Below, piece by piece: positions 17,962-27,000 of a DNA stretch of 64,000 nucleotides. The notes beneath the pieces were generated by a model. The model was not told the DNA's origin. It saw nothing but the letters and a program-made list of their open reading frames with translations, and did no database searches. Origin of the DNA: Saprospiraceae bacterium (lineage in GTDB: Bacteria; Bacteroidota; Bacteroidia; Chitinophagales; Saprospiraceae); the NCBI GenBank assembly GCA_041392805.1, contig JAWKLJ010000002.1, positions 3,177,001-3,241,000 on the forward strand, given 5' to 3'. A program made the translations under genes and the position numbers. Every line of letters starts with the position of its first letter. Positions within the stretch are counted from its first letter, which is position 1.

Positions 17962-19605
17962 CTACTCCAGCTCAATGGCCCCTAAATCCGGCATCCCGAT
18001 AATGGGATTTCCCAAAATATCATGTGCCACCTTTAGGCCAATGGTTAAACCTATTTCATCATTAGGAATCCTGGGAATGGCCAAACCTTTGTCTTTTATC
18101 AGTTGAATATTGGTAGGGATATAAGCCGTGATGTCAAGCCCTCCTGCTTGGAAGAAGCGGGGATCGCCAATGCGTTGGGACTTATCTTGAATGCTTGCTG
18201 CTTTGGGCCAATTCTCCGATTTTAAATACAAATTATTATTAAATACAATATCTTTTATCGTTGCTGTTCCTGCCTGTTCTGGCTTGTATTGGTCTCCAAG
18301 GACCGCCTGGCTTTCTCCCTCGATATAAAAGATGTTGTTCATGATTAAAACGCCGGCGGACGCTTTATCCACGGCTATTTTGGATATGATATCTTTGCCA
18401 ACGTAAATCGTATTGTTATAAAAATAGCTATTAAAAGGTCCTTTTCGGGGTTTTTTATTGCCCTGGTAGCCACTGAGCCAAAATGTTTTACCCTCTTGGA
18501 AGGCGCCATTTTCTCCTTTTACCCGATGGCCGTCATTGACACTAATATTGTAGCGGTAAGCACAATTGTAATTGTTGCCTAAGATCTCACAAAAGCCACC
18601 GGCATTATTGGCACTGAAATTATATTGGACCACCACGTTTTCGCAATTAAAATCAATATGGCATCCAGCAGAGTCACCGGGGCCATTGGCGTTGAGAAAA
18701 TGATTGTTTTCGATCACTATATCAGCGGAACCCCAGGTCCAAAGGCCGCTGCCCCTACCCCACTTCCGGGAATCATCGGGACTACCAGAATGAGCTACAT
18801 AGTTGTCCTTGATGTGCCCTCCTGAGATACCCGACATTTGAATACCCGGACCGCCCGTCTCGAGGACTCTATTGTTATATATCCTAATGTTCTCAATAGC
18901 CTTGTTTCTGGAAGTGAATTTAATTCCGGTATGGGCGACATTTTTCACCACACAGTTTATCACGAGGAGGTCTTTCAGTGTGGCACCCTCCGTATGATTG
19001 ATAAACCGAATGCCCCAGCCATAGCGTTGGCTGCCATTAGCGGTACGAACCTCGTCTTTTCCTCTTTGAAAGCCCTGGTCTTCAAAAAAGAGGTCTTTCA
19101 CCCAAATGTGATCCAATTGAATACCTGTATACTGGCCTGCTAAATCCGTATCGACCAATATACCACAGCGCATATCACCAGTCCCCGAGGCGCCACCATC
19201 GGCTGTGATTATCAAATCCTTCACTAAAATATGGCTGCAATTCGTAAGATGAACCCCATGGAGAAAACCTTTAGCGTCAATAATGGCCCGCTTGTCCTCC
19301 AATGTATTGCCCCATTGATAGCTACTTATCACCACAGGCGCTTCGGCAGTCCCTTGTATTCCCTTTAAGCGCAAGGCACCCGAAAAGGTATATCCTGCTG
19401 CCAATAAAATAGAATCCCCTGCTTGTATAGGCAATTGATTCACTTTCTGTAGGTCTTTTAAGGGACGAAGCAGGTTCTTGCCATCATAATCCGCCGTACC
19501 TAAAACAGGGTTCACATAATAGGTAGTGGCATGGGTATGGCATGGGAGGATAAGGACGAGGGCGAAAAAAGGAAAGAAAAAGGACATTTTTAGCTTTGGC
19601 ATCAT
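17962..19605 (-). CDS. Secreted right-handed beta-helix protein
   Basis: 547 residues with a signal peptide (hydrophobic core ending CHTHA). From about residue 85 on, repeated short strands with Asn and Gly turns (ILVKDLIIT, IRIYNNRVLETGG, IVIENNHFLNANG, VVQYNFSANNAGG) form a parallel beta-helix like pectate lyases and related polysaccharide-active proteins. The start TYYVNPVLG resembles the N-terminus of DUF1565 or alginate/pectate-lyase-like families. No catalytic set could be assigned. It lies at the edge of the pectin locus, so it may act on or bind pectic sugar. A lyase role is a guess from fold and context. Confidence 0.75.
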   Translation of the reverse strand: MMPKLKMSFFFPFFALVLILPCHTHATTYYVNPVLGTADYDGKNLLRPLKDLQKVNQLPIQAGDSILLAAGYTFSGALRLKGIQGTAEAPVVISSYQWGNTLEDKRAIIDAKGFLHGVHLTNCSHILVKDLIITADGGASGTGDMRCGILVDTDLAGQYTGIQLDHIWVKDLFFEDQGFQRGKDEVRTANGSQRYGWGIRFINHTEGATLKDLLVINCVVKNVAHTGIKFTSRNKAIENIRIYNNRVLETGGPGIQMSGISGGHIKDNYVAHSGSPDDSRKWGRGSGLWTWGSADIVIENNHFLNANGPGDSAGCHIDFNCENVVVQYNFSANNAGGFCEILGNNYNCAYRYNISVNDGHRVKGENGAFQEGKTFWLSGYQGNKKPRKGPFNSYFYNNTIYVGKDIISKIAVDKASAGVLIMNNIFYIEGESQAVLGDQYKPEQAGTATIKDIVFNNNLYLKSENWPKAASIQDKSQRIGDPRFFQAGGLDITAYIPTNIQLIKDKGLAIPRIPNDEIGLTIGLKVAHDILGNPIIGMPDLGAIELE

Positions 19606-19625
19606 TTCAATGGATTTGCTTTTGA

Positions 19626-19814
19626 CCTAAATGTATTTTTTCTTTTGCAAAAGGGAGTTATAAATCCTTTATGGCTTTTGATAAAGCACAAGAAAAAGGT
19701 ATCGTTATATTGACCAACTTCAATAGCAAGCACCCGCAAACTATGGAAGAAAATGGATGGAGTAAGATTGAAAACTTGGGTTTGGCGCTTTTGAAGCCCA
19801 CAAAAGCTACTTAG
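19626..19814 (+). pseudogene. Relic of a class C beta-lactamase-like serine hydrolase C-terminus
   Basis: A short open stretch on the plus strand, not matched by any gene on that strand, reads YKSFMAFDKAQEKGIVILTN followed by a helix ENLGLALLKP. This is the usual C-terminal end of Pfam Beta-lactamase serine hydrolases (the strand G-Y-x-S-F-x-x-F-D, then V-V-L-T-N, then a closing helix). The reading frame is closed by TGA at 19623 and no catalytic motif is present, so it is the tail of a lost gene. It meets the intact minus-strand serine hydrolase tail to tail. I think it is a remnant of a second copy. Only about 60 residues remain. Confidence 0.55.
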
Positions 19815-20952
19815 CACGCTGTCCAAAGGTCTCCCACAAATAAACCCTCAGGGCTTCTTTTAGCTTTCGGGTATTTTTATCTTCTGCATTTACCAATAGG
19901 ATGATCGCAATTTTTCGGTCTGGGCTGATCATGACAGCCGATGAAAAGGTACCAGTACTTCCGCCATGGTAACTGAATTTTTGATCAGTATCACCAATAG
20001 GGCCGTTGTACCAACCCAAGGAATAATCAGGCAAACCAAAATGCAATTTTTGGTAGGTGTTTGCATGTAGGTAATTGTCGACACCCATGAGTCCATTGAG
20101 ATGGAGTTGGATGAAGGTAGAAAAGGCCAGAAGGTCCATCGCGATATCGCCGGCTGGTGCAAAATAGGCGTCTACGGCAAAATGATTGCCTGGTGGGAGC
20201 GCTTTGTATTTGTTGTTGGATAAAAAGGCTAAGGTTTTTTTTCGATGTCCCCAATTTTGGTTAAGGTCTGATTCATTAGGAAAACCGATGCCATAGTCTA
20301 TGTCTAATTGATCGAAATGTACTTTCACCAAATCTTCCCATGATTGGCCACTTTTGGCTTCCATCATTAAGGCTGCTATGATATATCCGCCATTGGAATA
20401 GTAGTGATTATTTGTACCTAAATGCACAGGTGCTAGATTTAAGGCATATTTGGCGAAGGCCAAACGCTTATCCTTTGCAGGCAGTAACGTTTTCTTCAAA
20501 TGCCTGAATTCGCTGCTCCCTTCCGCTTCAAAGGCAGGCAACAATGCCCGATGGGAAAGGAGGGATTCTAGGGTGATATCCTGATACGCCGCTAAAATGG
20601 AACCTTGAAGTTCGGGAAGCACTGTTGTTAATTTATCCGTCCAGGCTATTTTCCCTTCTTCCACCATTTTGGCAGCGATGAAAGCCGTAATTGCTTTGGT
20701 ATTGGAGCCGAGGTGAAACTTAGAATGGAAGGTAATGGTATCCTTTTTTCCCATCCGCTTGAATCCTGAAATCCCATATCGGATCGTATCTGCTTGAATA
20801 ACAGCTACAGCGATGGCTGGCACTTTATATTCCCTTAAGAATCGATCAACAACTGTTTTTAATTCATTGTGAGGAGACTGGGCTGATAAATGGATGGCCA
20901 GGCTAAAAAAAACAAAGCAGCATAGCCCTAAAAAAAGCGTGGTTTTTTTCAT
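19807..20952 (-). CDS. Serine hydrolase, beta-lactamase (class C / PBP) family
   Basis: I place the start at the ATG at 20952, which gives a clear signal peptide (Lys-Lys, hydrophobic core, LSAQS); an upstream ATG at 21048 only adds a poor N-terminus. The mature 350 residues carry the serine-lysine motif SNTK (LGSNTKAITA), the Y-x-N motif YSN (NHYYSNGGY), and the H-x-G motif HGG near the C-terminus, all in the usual order. Such proteins are periplasmic peptidases or esterases. It follows a membrane LytTR regulator by 129 bp, a pairing that suggests the regulator controls it. Its target is unknown. Confidence 0.88.
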   Translation of the reverse strand: MKKTTLFLGLCCFVFFSLAIHLSAQSPHNELKTVVDRFLREYKVPAIAVAVIQADTIRYGISGFKRMGKKDTITFHSKFHLGSNTKAITAFIAAKMVEEGKIAWTDKLTTVLPELQGSILAAYQDITLESLLSHRALLPAFEAEGSSEFRHLKKTLLPAKDKRLAFAKYALNLAPVHLGTNNHYYSNGGYIIAALMMEAKSGQSWEDLVKVHFDQLDIDYGIGFPNESDLNQNWGHRKKTLAFLSNNKYKALPPGNHFAVDAYFAPAGDIAMDLLAFSTFIQLHLNGLMGVDNYLHANTYQKLHFGLPDYSLGWYNGPIGDTDQKFSYHGGSTGTFSSAVMISPDRKIAIILLVNAEDKNTRKLKEALRVYLWETFGQRAK

Positions 20953-21081
20953 AAAATACATTTTTGTGATTCCTTCACTGAACCCTATCATCCAAAAATG
21001 CAGGAGAAAGGCCATATTGTCTAGGCTTGTCCAAGAATAAAAAGTCAAAGCCGAAAAATTAAGGGTTAAGGCCGAAAAGGA

Positions 21082-21915
21082 TTATTCGTTTTGATGAAAC
21101 CAGGCTTTAAAGGAAGCAGCCTTGTTCTTACTAACGATGCAAGAAAAGTCGGCTGGCGGAGATAATTCGACTAACAGTCGATGACCAGCTATAGCATGAT
21201 AAGCATTAATGTGGTTTCTATGCGCAATAAGGGTTCTATTGATCCTAAAATAACGGTCTGCAGGTTGCTGAAGTTTTTCGGCAATGGAAGAAAGTGTTTG
21301 GTCGACCACCTTTTTATTCCCTTGTTGATCTACAACATAGGTGATTTTATTAACTAAATAGGCATAAGCGATATGGTGTACATACGCTTGCCTGTATCCA
21401 GTAAAAGTTTTTAGCAACAATTTATCTTTGTGCTCAAAGGAAGCAATATTGCGCTGCTTTACGAAGTTGGTTTGGTATAAGGTGTAATAGTAATAATTCA
21501 CACCAGCCACCAATAACAGGCTGACGGGCCAGTCCAAAGCCATTAATGTGGTATCAAATAAAGGGCGCTCTTCTAGGACGTAAAAGTCAAAAACATCATT
21601 TAAAAACAAATAAAAACTAGTTATTAAAAAACTAATAATCAATTGTTTAACCCATCTCATTGAGGTATTCACGGCCTCCCATGGCGAAACCTTATCCAAT
21701 CTTATGATTAGGTGCTTTATACTTAAAAAAGTCAAGTAGCCAATTAATAAACTGATCAATATATTCTCATAGTAGGCCCAGGTTCCTAATAAGGGCCACA
21801 AGGATTGCTCCATCCCCAAATGCACCACAAATAGACTCATTAATGGAACCCCAATCCAGGTTAAATTGGCATCCTCATATTTAAAAGCACCCGTATTCGG
21901 CCTATCTCTATTCAT
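21082..21915 (-). CDS. Membrane-bound LytTR-family transcriptional regulator
   Basis: The N-terminal part has four hydrophobic segments: LMSLFVVHLGM, ILISLLIGYLTFL, LIISFLITSFYLFL and VSLLLVAGVNYYYY. A linker follows, and then a LytTR DNA-binding domain of about 95 residues at the C-terminus (IAYAYLVNKITYVVDQQGNK, DRYFRINRTLIAHRNHI). The start at 21915 is preferred; an ATG at 21966 adds 17 residues that are basic and unlike a membrane start. There is no kinase or receiver domain, so it probably senses in the membrane directly. It lies between the MITE-like element and the serine hydrolase. Target promoter unknown. Confidence 0.88.
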   Translation of the reverse strand: MNRDRPNTGAFKYEDANLTWIGVPLMSLFVVHLGMEQSLWPLLGTWAYYENILISLLIGYLTFLSIKHLIIRLDKVSPWEAVNTSMRWVKQLIISFLITSFYLFLNDVFDFYVLEERPLFDTTLMALDWPVSLLLVAGVNYYYYTLYQTNFVKQRNIASFEHKDKLLLKTFTGYRQAYVHHIAYAYLVNKITYVVDQQGNKKVVDQTLSSIAEKLQQPADRYFRINRTLIAHRNHINAYHAIAGHRLLVELSPPADFSCIVSKNKAASFKAWFHQNE

Positions 21916-21974
21916 TCCTTTTCGTCCTAATTTCACCACCCAAAGGTATCTAATATTTAGATGCATTTAGGCGC

Positions 21975-22141
21975 TTTAAGTATGTGGACATAATTATGCA
22001 TCATAATATGAGGGAGCTATTTTTTCCATAGGCGAGGCAAAAATGACGCGGATAGCCTAGCTATGCAAGGAATTTTTAACGAAGTATATGGGAAAAAGAG
22101 CCCCTCAGAAAGGTATGGATCATTGTGTCCACTTACTTAAA
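21975..22141. mobile_element. MITE-like element with imperfect terminal inverted repeats
   Basis: The left end TTTAAGTATGTGGACA (21975-21990) matches the reverse complement of the right end (22126-22141) in 15 of 16 bases, and similarity continues inward through GAGGG, the T-runs and CCATA for about 50 bases. A 55-bp middle section contains a smaller GCATAGC/GCTATCC hairpin. There is no ORF. No target-site duplication is obvious. It could also be a folded RNA or a repeat family. Confidence 0.55.
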
Positions 22142-22159
22142 CACTACGAAAAGATTGAT

Positions 22160-23629
22160 TTAGTGCAACGGAGACGTTACCGCTTTGCCATTAATCGTTA
22201 AATTTTCAAATACCAGGTGCTCCGCCCATTTGATGTCATTGCCTTTTTCTACCCCTTCAAATTGGCAATTGCGGATGATGACATCCTTCACCGGATGCTC
22301 TGCATCGTAGCCGTCGATTTTGATGCCCAACTCACTTTTTTGAGAGGTAACATTTTTTACAACCATATTTCGGATAACAGGAACATGAACATCTGTTTCG
22401 CCGTCAAGGGTATAGCGCATATTGATTCTGACCACCGCTTCTTTCACTTCTCCCACCATGATATTGCGGAAAAAGAGGTTTTCAAGTATACCCCCTCGCG
22501 CTTGATTGGTTTTGACCCGAATGGCACGTTCCAAATTGGGGCTATCCATGATACAATCTTCTGCAAAAATGTTTCGGGCACCGCCAGATACTTCACTTCC
22601 AATGACAACCCCACCATGCCCATCTTTCATTTCACAATGTTGAATCACCACATTTTCAATGGCTCGGCCAATGTTGCGACCATCCTGGTTTCTACCCGAT
22701 TTTAAAGCAATACAATCATCGCCGGTATCAAAATAGGAATCCCGAATCAACACAAAGTTGCAAGCCTCCGGGTCACAGCCGTCACTATTGGGGCCATGGC
22801 TAATCACTTTTACCTTTTGAATGGTGATATTTTCACTTAACACGGGGTTGATCACCCACATCGGACTATTCCGGATCAGAACGCCTTCAATCAAAATGTT
22901 TTTGCAACGATAAGGCTGGATGAAATTTGGACGCAGGTAATGCCCTTCGCCGAAAACCCGTTCCCGGGCAGGCACCTCAGCAGTGTTCTGAACGGATAGG
23001 TACGGGCGATTGAGCGAGTCGAGCTGACTGGGTTCGCCTTCTTCCCAACCATAGGCTTTACTCCCTTTCCATTTCCACCAATTGTCATTACTGGCTTGAC
23101 CATCGAGCGTTCCTGTCCCCGTGATCGCAATGTTTTCCTCTTCAAAAGCATAAACCAAGGCCGAATAATTCATACATTCCATCCCTTCCCAGCGGGTCAG
23201 AACAAGTGGCAAATAATCCTTGGGATTGGTGCTAAACCTGAGCACCGCGCCTTCTGAAATATGGAGATTTGTATTGCTTTTGAGGTAAATGGGGCCATTC
23301 ACTAGAAATTTACCCGCAGGCACCATCACTCGGCCTCCACCTTCTGCATGACATTTCTCAATGGCGCTTTTGATGGCCAGGAAACAATCTGTCGTGTCAT
23401 CAGCTACCGCACCAAAAGCAGTAATATCAAAATCTTTATCCGGAAAGGTAGGTGGGTTGATTTTTTGCAAAATAAGGTCAACTTGGTTCCATGGATCATC
23501 GGACACCTTCTCAGTCGTACCACAAGCCGTCAAGATCAAAGCCATAAAAGCACATCCGTGTATACCTAATCGCCATAAGGATTGGTGATTAAACATTTTT
23601 CCAATTAAGTCACCCTTTATCATCTTCAT
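22160..23629 (-). CDS. Polygalacturonase-type GH28 lipoprotein
   Basis: 489 residues. The lipobox LTAC gives C36 as lipid site, so it sits in a membrane and probably acts at the cell surface or in the periplasm. The parallel beta-helix carries all GH28 motifs: NSDG (281-284) with D283, GDD (303-305), GHGG (337-340) with H338, and R371-x-K373. These residues hydrolyse alpha-1,4-galacturonosyl bonds in pectin. It is divergent from the HTCS gene and has a direct-repeat operator candidate 114 bp upstream, shared with SusC. Reaction type (endo, exo or rhamnogalacturonan) cannot be settled from the sequence. Confidence 0.9.
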   Translation of the reverse strand: MKMIKGDLIGKMFNHQSLWRLGIHGCAFMALILTACGTTEKVSDDPWNQVDLILQKINPPTFPDKDFDITAFGAVADDTTDCFLAIKSAIEKCHAEGGGRVMVPAGKFLVNGPIYLKSNTNLHISEGAVLRFSTNPKDYLPLVLTRWEGMECMNYSALVYAFEEENIAITGTGTLDGQASNDNWWKWKGSKAYGWEEGEPSQLDSLNRPYLSVQNTAEVPARERVFGEGHYLRPNFIQPYRCKNILIEGVLIRNSPMWVINPVLSENITIQKVKVISHGPNSDGCDPEACNFVLIRDSYFDTGDDCIALKSGRNQDGRNIGRAIENVVIQHCEMKDGHGGVVIGSEVSGGARNIFAEDCIMDSPNLERAIRVKTNQARGGILENLFFRNIMVGEVKEAVVRINMRYTLDGETDVHVPVIRNMVVKNVTSQKSELGIKIDGYDAEHPVKDVIIRNCQFEGVEKGNDIKWAEHLVFENLTINGKAVTSPLH

Positions 23630-23742
23630 ATAATTATTATTGATGTTTCTCTGACAGTTTTTGAGGGCTAGTCTACAAAATCGTTAGAGAAGATTGATTC
23701 TTTATGCAAAGAAAGAAAAGCATTTGCCCGGGAAAGGTGCAC

Positions 23743-23771
23743 AAATTAACAATCTCTACCCCTGAATTAAC
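23743..23771 (-). promoter_or_regulatory. GTTAAWTT direct-repeat operator candidate (GH28/HTCS)
   Basis: Read toward GH28, GTTAATTC (23771-23764) and GTTAATTT (23750-23743) are 21 bp apart. The second extends as GTTAATTTGTGCAC, matching the SusC upstream site in 14 of its first 20 bases. The distance to the start codon (about 114 bp) is close to that at SusC (103 bp). The site also lies about 250 bp upstream of the HTCS gene. Confidence 0.55.
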
Positions 23772-23800
23772 TTTTCTTTCCTTCCGATAATAGCACTACT

Positions 23801-23816
23801 TGTCTAAGACTAGACA
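23801..23816. repeat. Small inverted repeat in the HTCS leader region
   Basis: TGTCTA and TAGACA pair around AGAC, flanked by a pyrimidine run before (23771-23785) and a purine run after (23822-23845), so a longer weak hairpin is possible. Purpose unknown. Confidence 0.35.
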
Positions 23817-23864
23817 GAAGTGAAGAAGAAAGGAAGAAGGAAATTGGGGGAAAGAGTGTGATTA

Positions 23865-23903
23865 TATTTTGTGAATGCTAAAAATTAAATTTATTTTGTG
23901 AAT
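23865..23903 (+). repeat. Direct repeat upstream of HTCS
   Basis: TATTTTGTGAAT occurs at 23865-23876 and 23892-23903, 27 bp apart, 115-153 bp before the sensor start. The rest of the 23630-24017 gap is AT-rich, with the GTTAAWTT operator and the inverted repeat noted separately. Possibly a second regulator's site or promoter elements of the HTCS gene; unproven. Confidence 0.4.
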
Positions 23904-24017
23904 ATATTTCGCTTCCAAATTTTATTACCATATTAGGTTGTTTTAATCCCATTTGTTTCATTTACCTATATTTTTCTTACAACAAATAGACGGAATTTTG
24001 ACCAAACGTGCAATCCT

Positions 24018-27000
24018 ATGCGTTATTTCACCTTATTAATCACCACCCTGGCGCTGTCTTTATCCTTCCAACTGACCGCAACGCAGCCTTATGCTCCGGA
24101 GGTGGCCAATCCACTTACAGAGAGCTGGCGGTGGCGGCATTTTCCTGAATTGGAGGGAAAAGGTGTGCGATGTATTGTAGAAGACAAGCATGGGATTATG
24201 TGGTTTGGGGTCAATGAGGGCATTATGGAATACAATGGTTTTGCCTGGAAATGGCACAATGAAGATAACGGCTTAAAGGGGAGTCGGGTTGAACAATTAT
24301 ATGCAAGTAAAAAGGGAGCGATTTATGCGACGACCACCGAAGGGCTATTTGTATTTGAAGGCAGGAAATGGCAACATATTGTCCCCTTGGATAGTAGCCT
24401 AAACATTACCTTTCTCCAGATTCGTGAATTGTCTAATGGCAACCTCATGCTTTGCATGGATCGAGGGGCGATTGAAATACAACACAACCGCGCCATTCGA
24501 ATATACACCATTGAAGCCAACGAAAAAAAGCTAGCCAACCATCTCCCAAACACCTTCCTCGTAAGGCTTCCTGAAGCAATCATGAAGGGAACGAAATTCA
24601 TGGATATTTCTGATGTTTTGGAGGTCAAGCAAGGCCTCGTTTGGATGAGTGTAACGGTAGAAGAACAAAGCCTGATTTTGCAATTCAAGCCTGAAAAAAT
24701 CAATAGCAATCAACTGGAGGATTACACGCTTATTTCAGCAGGCAAACAACATCTCTTTGGAGAAACCCAAAAAATGCTCAAATCACAAGACAGCACTATT
24801 TGGATAATCAACTCCTCCAACAATATTGGCATCCATACCTACGATGGTAAACATTGGGATTATTTGGAATTGAGCAACCTATTTGGTGGAGACGAATACA
24901 TGACTGATATTGTTCAAAGTTCGGATGGCACCATTTGGGCGGGAGCACTTGGCAAATTGTTTACTTATAAAGCAGGTAATTGGCAGCTATATAAAGCACC
25001 CACCATTAATATTCCAGCCAACCGTCTGATGTTCATTCCAAGTCGTAATAATAACATTTGGATCGGGGGCTACAAATCAAAAGTATATCGGCTAGATTAT
25101 TCTTCGAGCCGCTGGAAGACTTATAATAACCTGAATTTTCAGTGCGAAAGCAACTCCAATGAATGGTGGTTTTTGGATGTCCAAGGCAGGGTGATAAAAA
25201 AAGTTGGCAAGGAATGGACGGCTTATGATCAGCATGATGGCTTAATTGATGCTCCCGTCAGATTGATTGCAACGTCGAAGCAACAAATCTGGGTGGCAGG
25301 CTCCCACCAGGGTGTAGCAGCTACAGCCTATTACGACAATGGGAAATGGCATCGTCAACTACATCCAACACTTTCGTGGGGGATTGATTATCGGGCTGTT
25401 TTTGAAGCCGCAAATGGGTCCTTATGGTTTGGGGCAGGTGTCGATTTCTTTAAAAGTAAAGGCCAATTAGGTGGCGTTTTACAATTACAAGATCCTACTG
25501 CGTCCGAATTTACCTGGATTCACCATAAATACCACGAGAATGGTCTGATTCAATCCAATGCTTACGGAATTGGCCAATCACCAGATGGTCGCATCTGGAT
25601 TGGGGGGGGGAATTTGTTCTATTTTGACGGCCAGTCCTGGGACCGCCCAGAACAATCTTATCTCCGTCAGATTGTAAATATTGTGCAAAGCGCCAATGAC
25701 ATGTTATTGGTGGGTTCCCGATATTATGGCATCTTCATTTATGATGGAAAAACCTGGAAACAATATGATACAGCGGCCGGATTGACGAGTAATACGATCA
25801 TCAGCTTACATACAGATGCGCATAAAAGTATCTGGGTAGCCACTGAAAATGATATCGCCCATTTTGATGGACATCGCTGGATTAGCCATGTTTTTCCGCC
25901 TGAAATGAATATGAATGTAGAAGGTGGTTCCATCCTCAGTGACCAGGATGGGTCCATCTGGATTAACAAATCTTCACGGGAATGGACCCGCCGTGCCTTT
26001 TCCTCCAATAAAATGCAGGACGAAGCCAACCGTGGCTTTGTTGTCCATCGCTACATTCCGGATACCAACCCGCCAGATACTCGAATTGAGCTTTTTAACG
26101 AGGAGGTTTCCTCCAAGGGAAACATGCTGGTCAGTTGGACTGCCGAAGATTTCTTCCAAGATACTCCCGATGATCGCTTATTGTTTTCTTATCGAATAAA
26201 TGGAGAGGAATGGTCGCCCTATAGTGAGGAAACGCATCATACCTTTATGAATCTTCCAAGTGGGAATTATACCCTCGAAGTCCGTTCTAGGGATATGGAC
26301 TTCAACGTAGACCCGATCCCCGCCTCCATTAATTTTGTGGTGCATCCTCCGCTATGGAAGCAAGGCTGGTTCCTTTCTTTGATGCTTGCATTTTTAATAA
26401 CCCTTTGCATCTTTGAGTATCGCGTTATTTCTAAAAACCAGAAGCTAGAAAGGCTTAATAATTCGCTAAATAGTATTAATGAAGAATTAAAACATAAAAA
26501 CGATCAGGTTTTACAGCAACAACAACAAATCCTGGTCCAAAAACAAGCTTTGGAAAAAAGCTATGCCAACCTCGAGGGGCAACATATAAAGATCCAGTCT
26601 CAACACCATAAACTGGAAGAGATGGTGACCCAGATTGAAAAACTTTCCAGGTCAAAAATTGATTTCTTTACAAATATCTCCCATGAATTAAGGACACCGC
26701 TAACGCTTATTATCGGTCCGGTAGAACAGCTACAAAACGAGGAATACCCGCTGAGCAAAAAAGAGAAGGACCGCTTACTCGACATCATCGAACGCAACGC
26801 CTATCGGCTCGTCAAGTTAATCAACCAGCTGCTTGAAATGCGCCGAATCGAGGAAAATACCTTGGAACTTCACCTCAGTAAAGGAAATCTAGCACAATTC
26901 CTGGAAGAGGTCACCAACTTGTTTGACAACCTGGCCCGCAATAAGTTTATCCACTTGTCATTCCAAAATCGTTGCCACAATGCGATGACCAGGTTTGACC

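Noticed and set aside
19602..19826. Minus-strand open frame of 74 codons
   Set aside because: It is antisense to the serine-hydrolase relic, which makes better sense in the plus frame.
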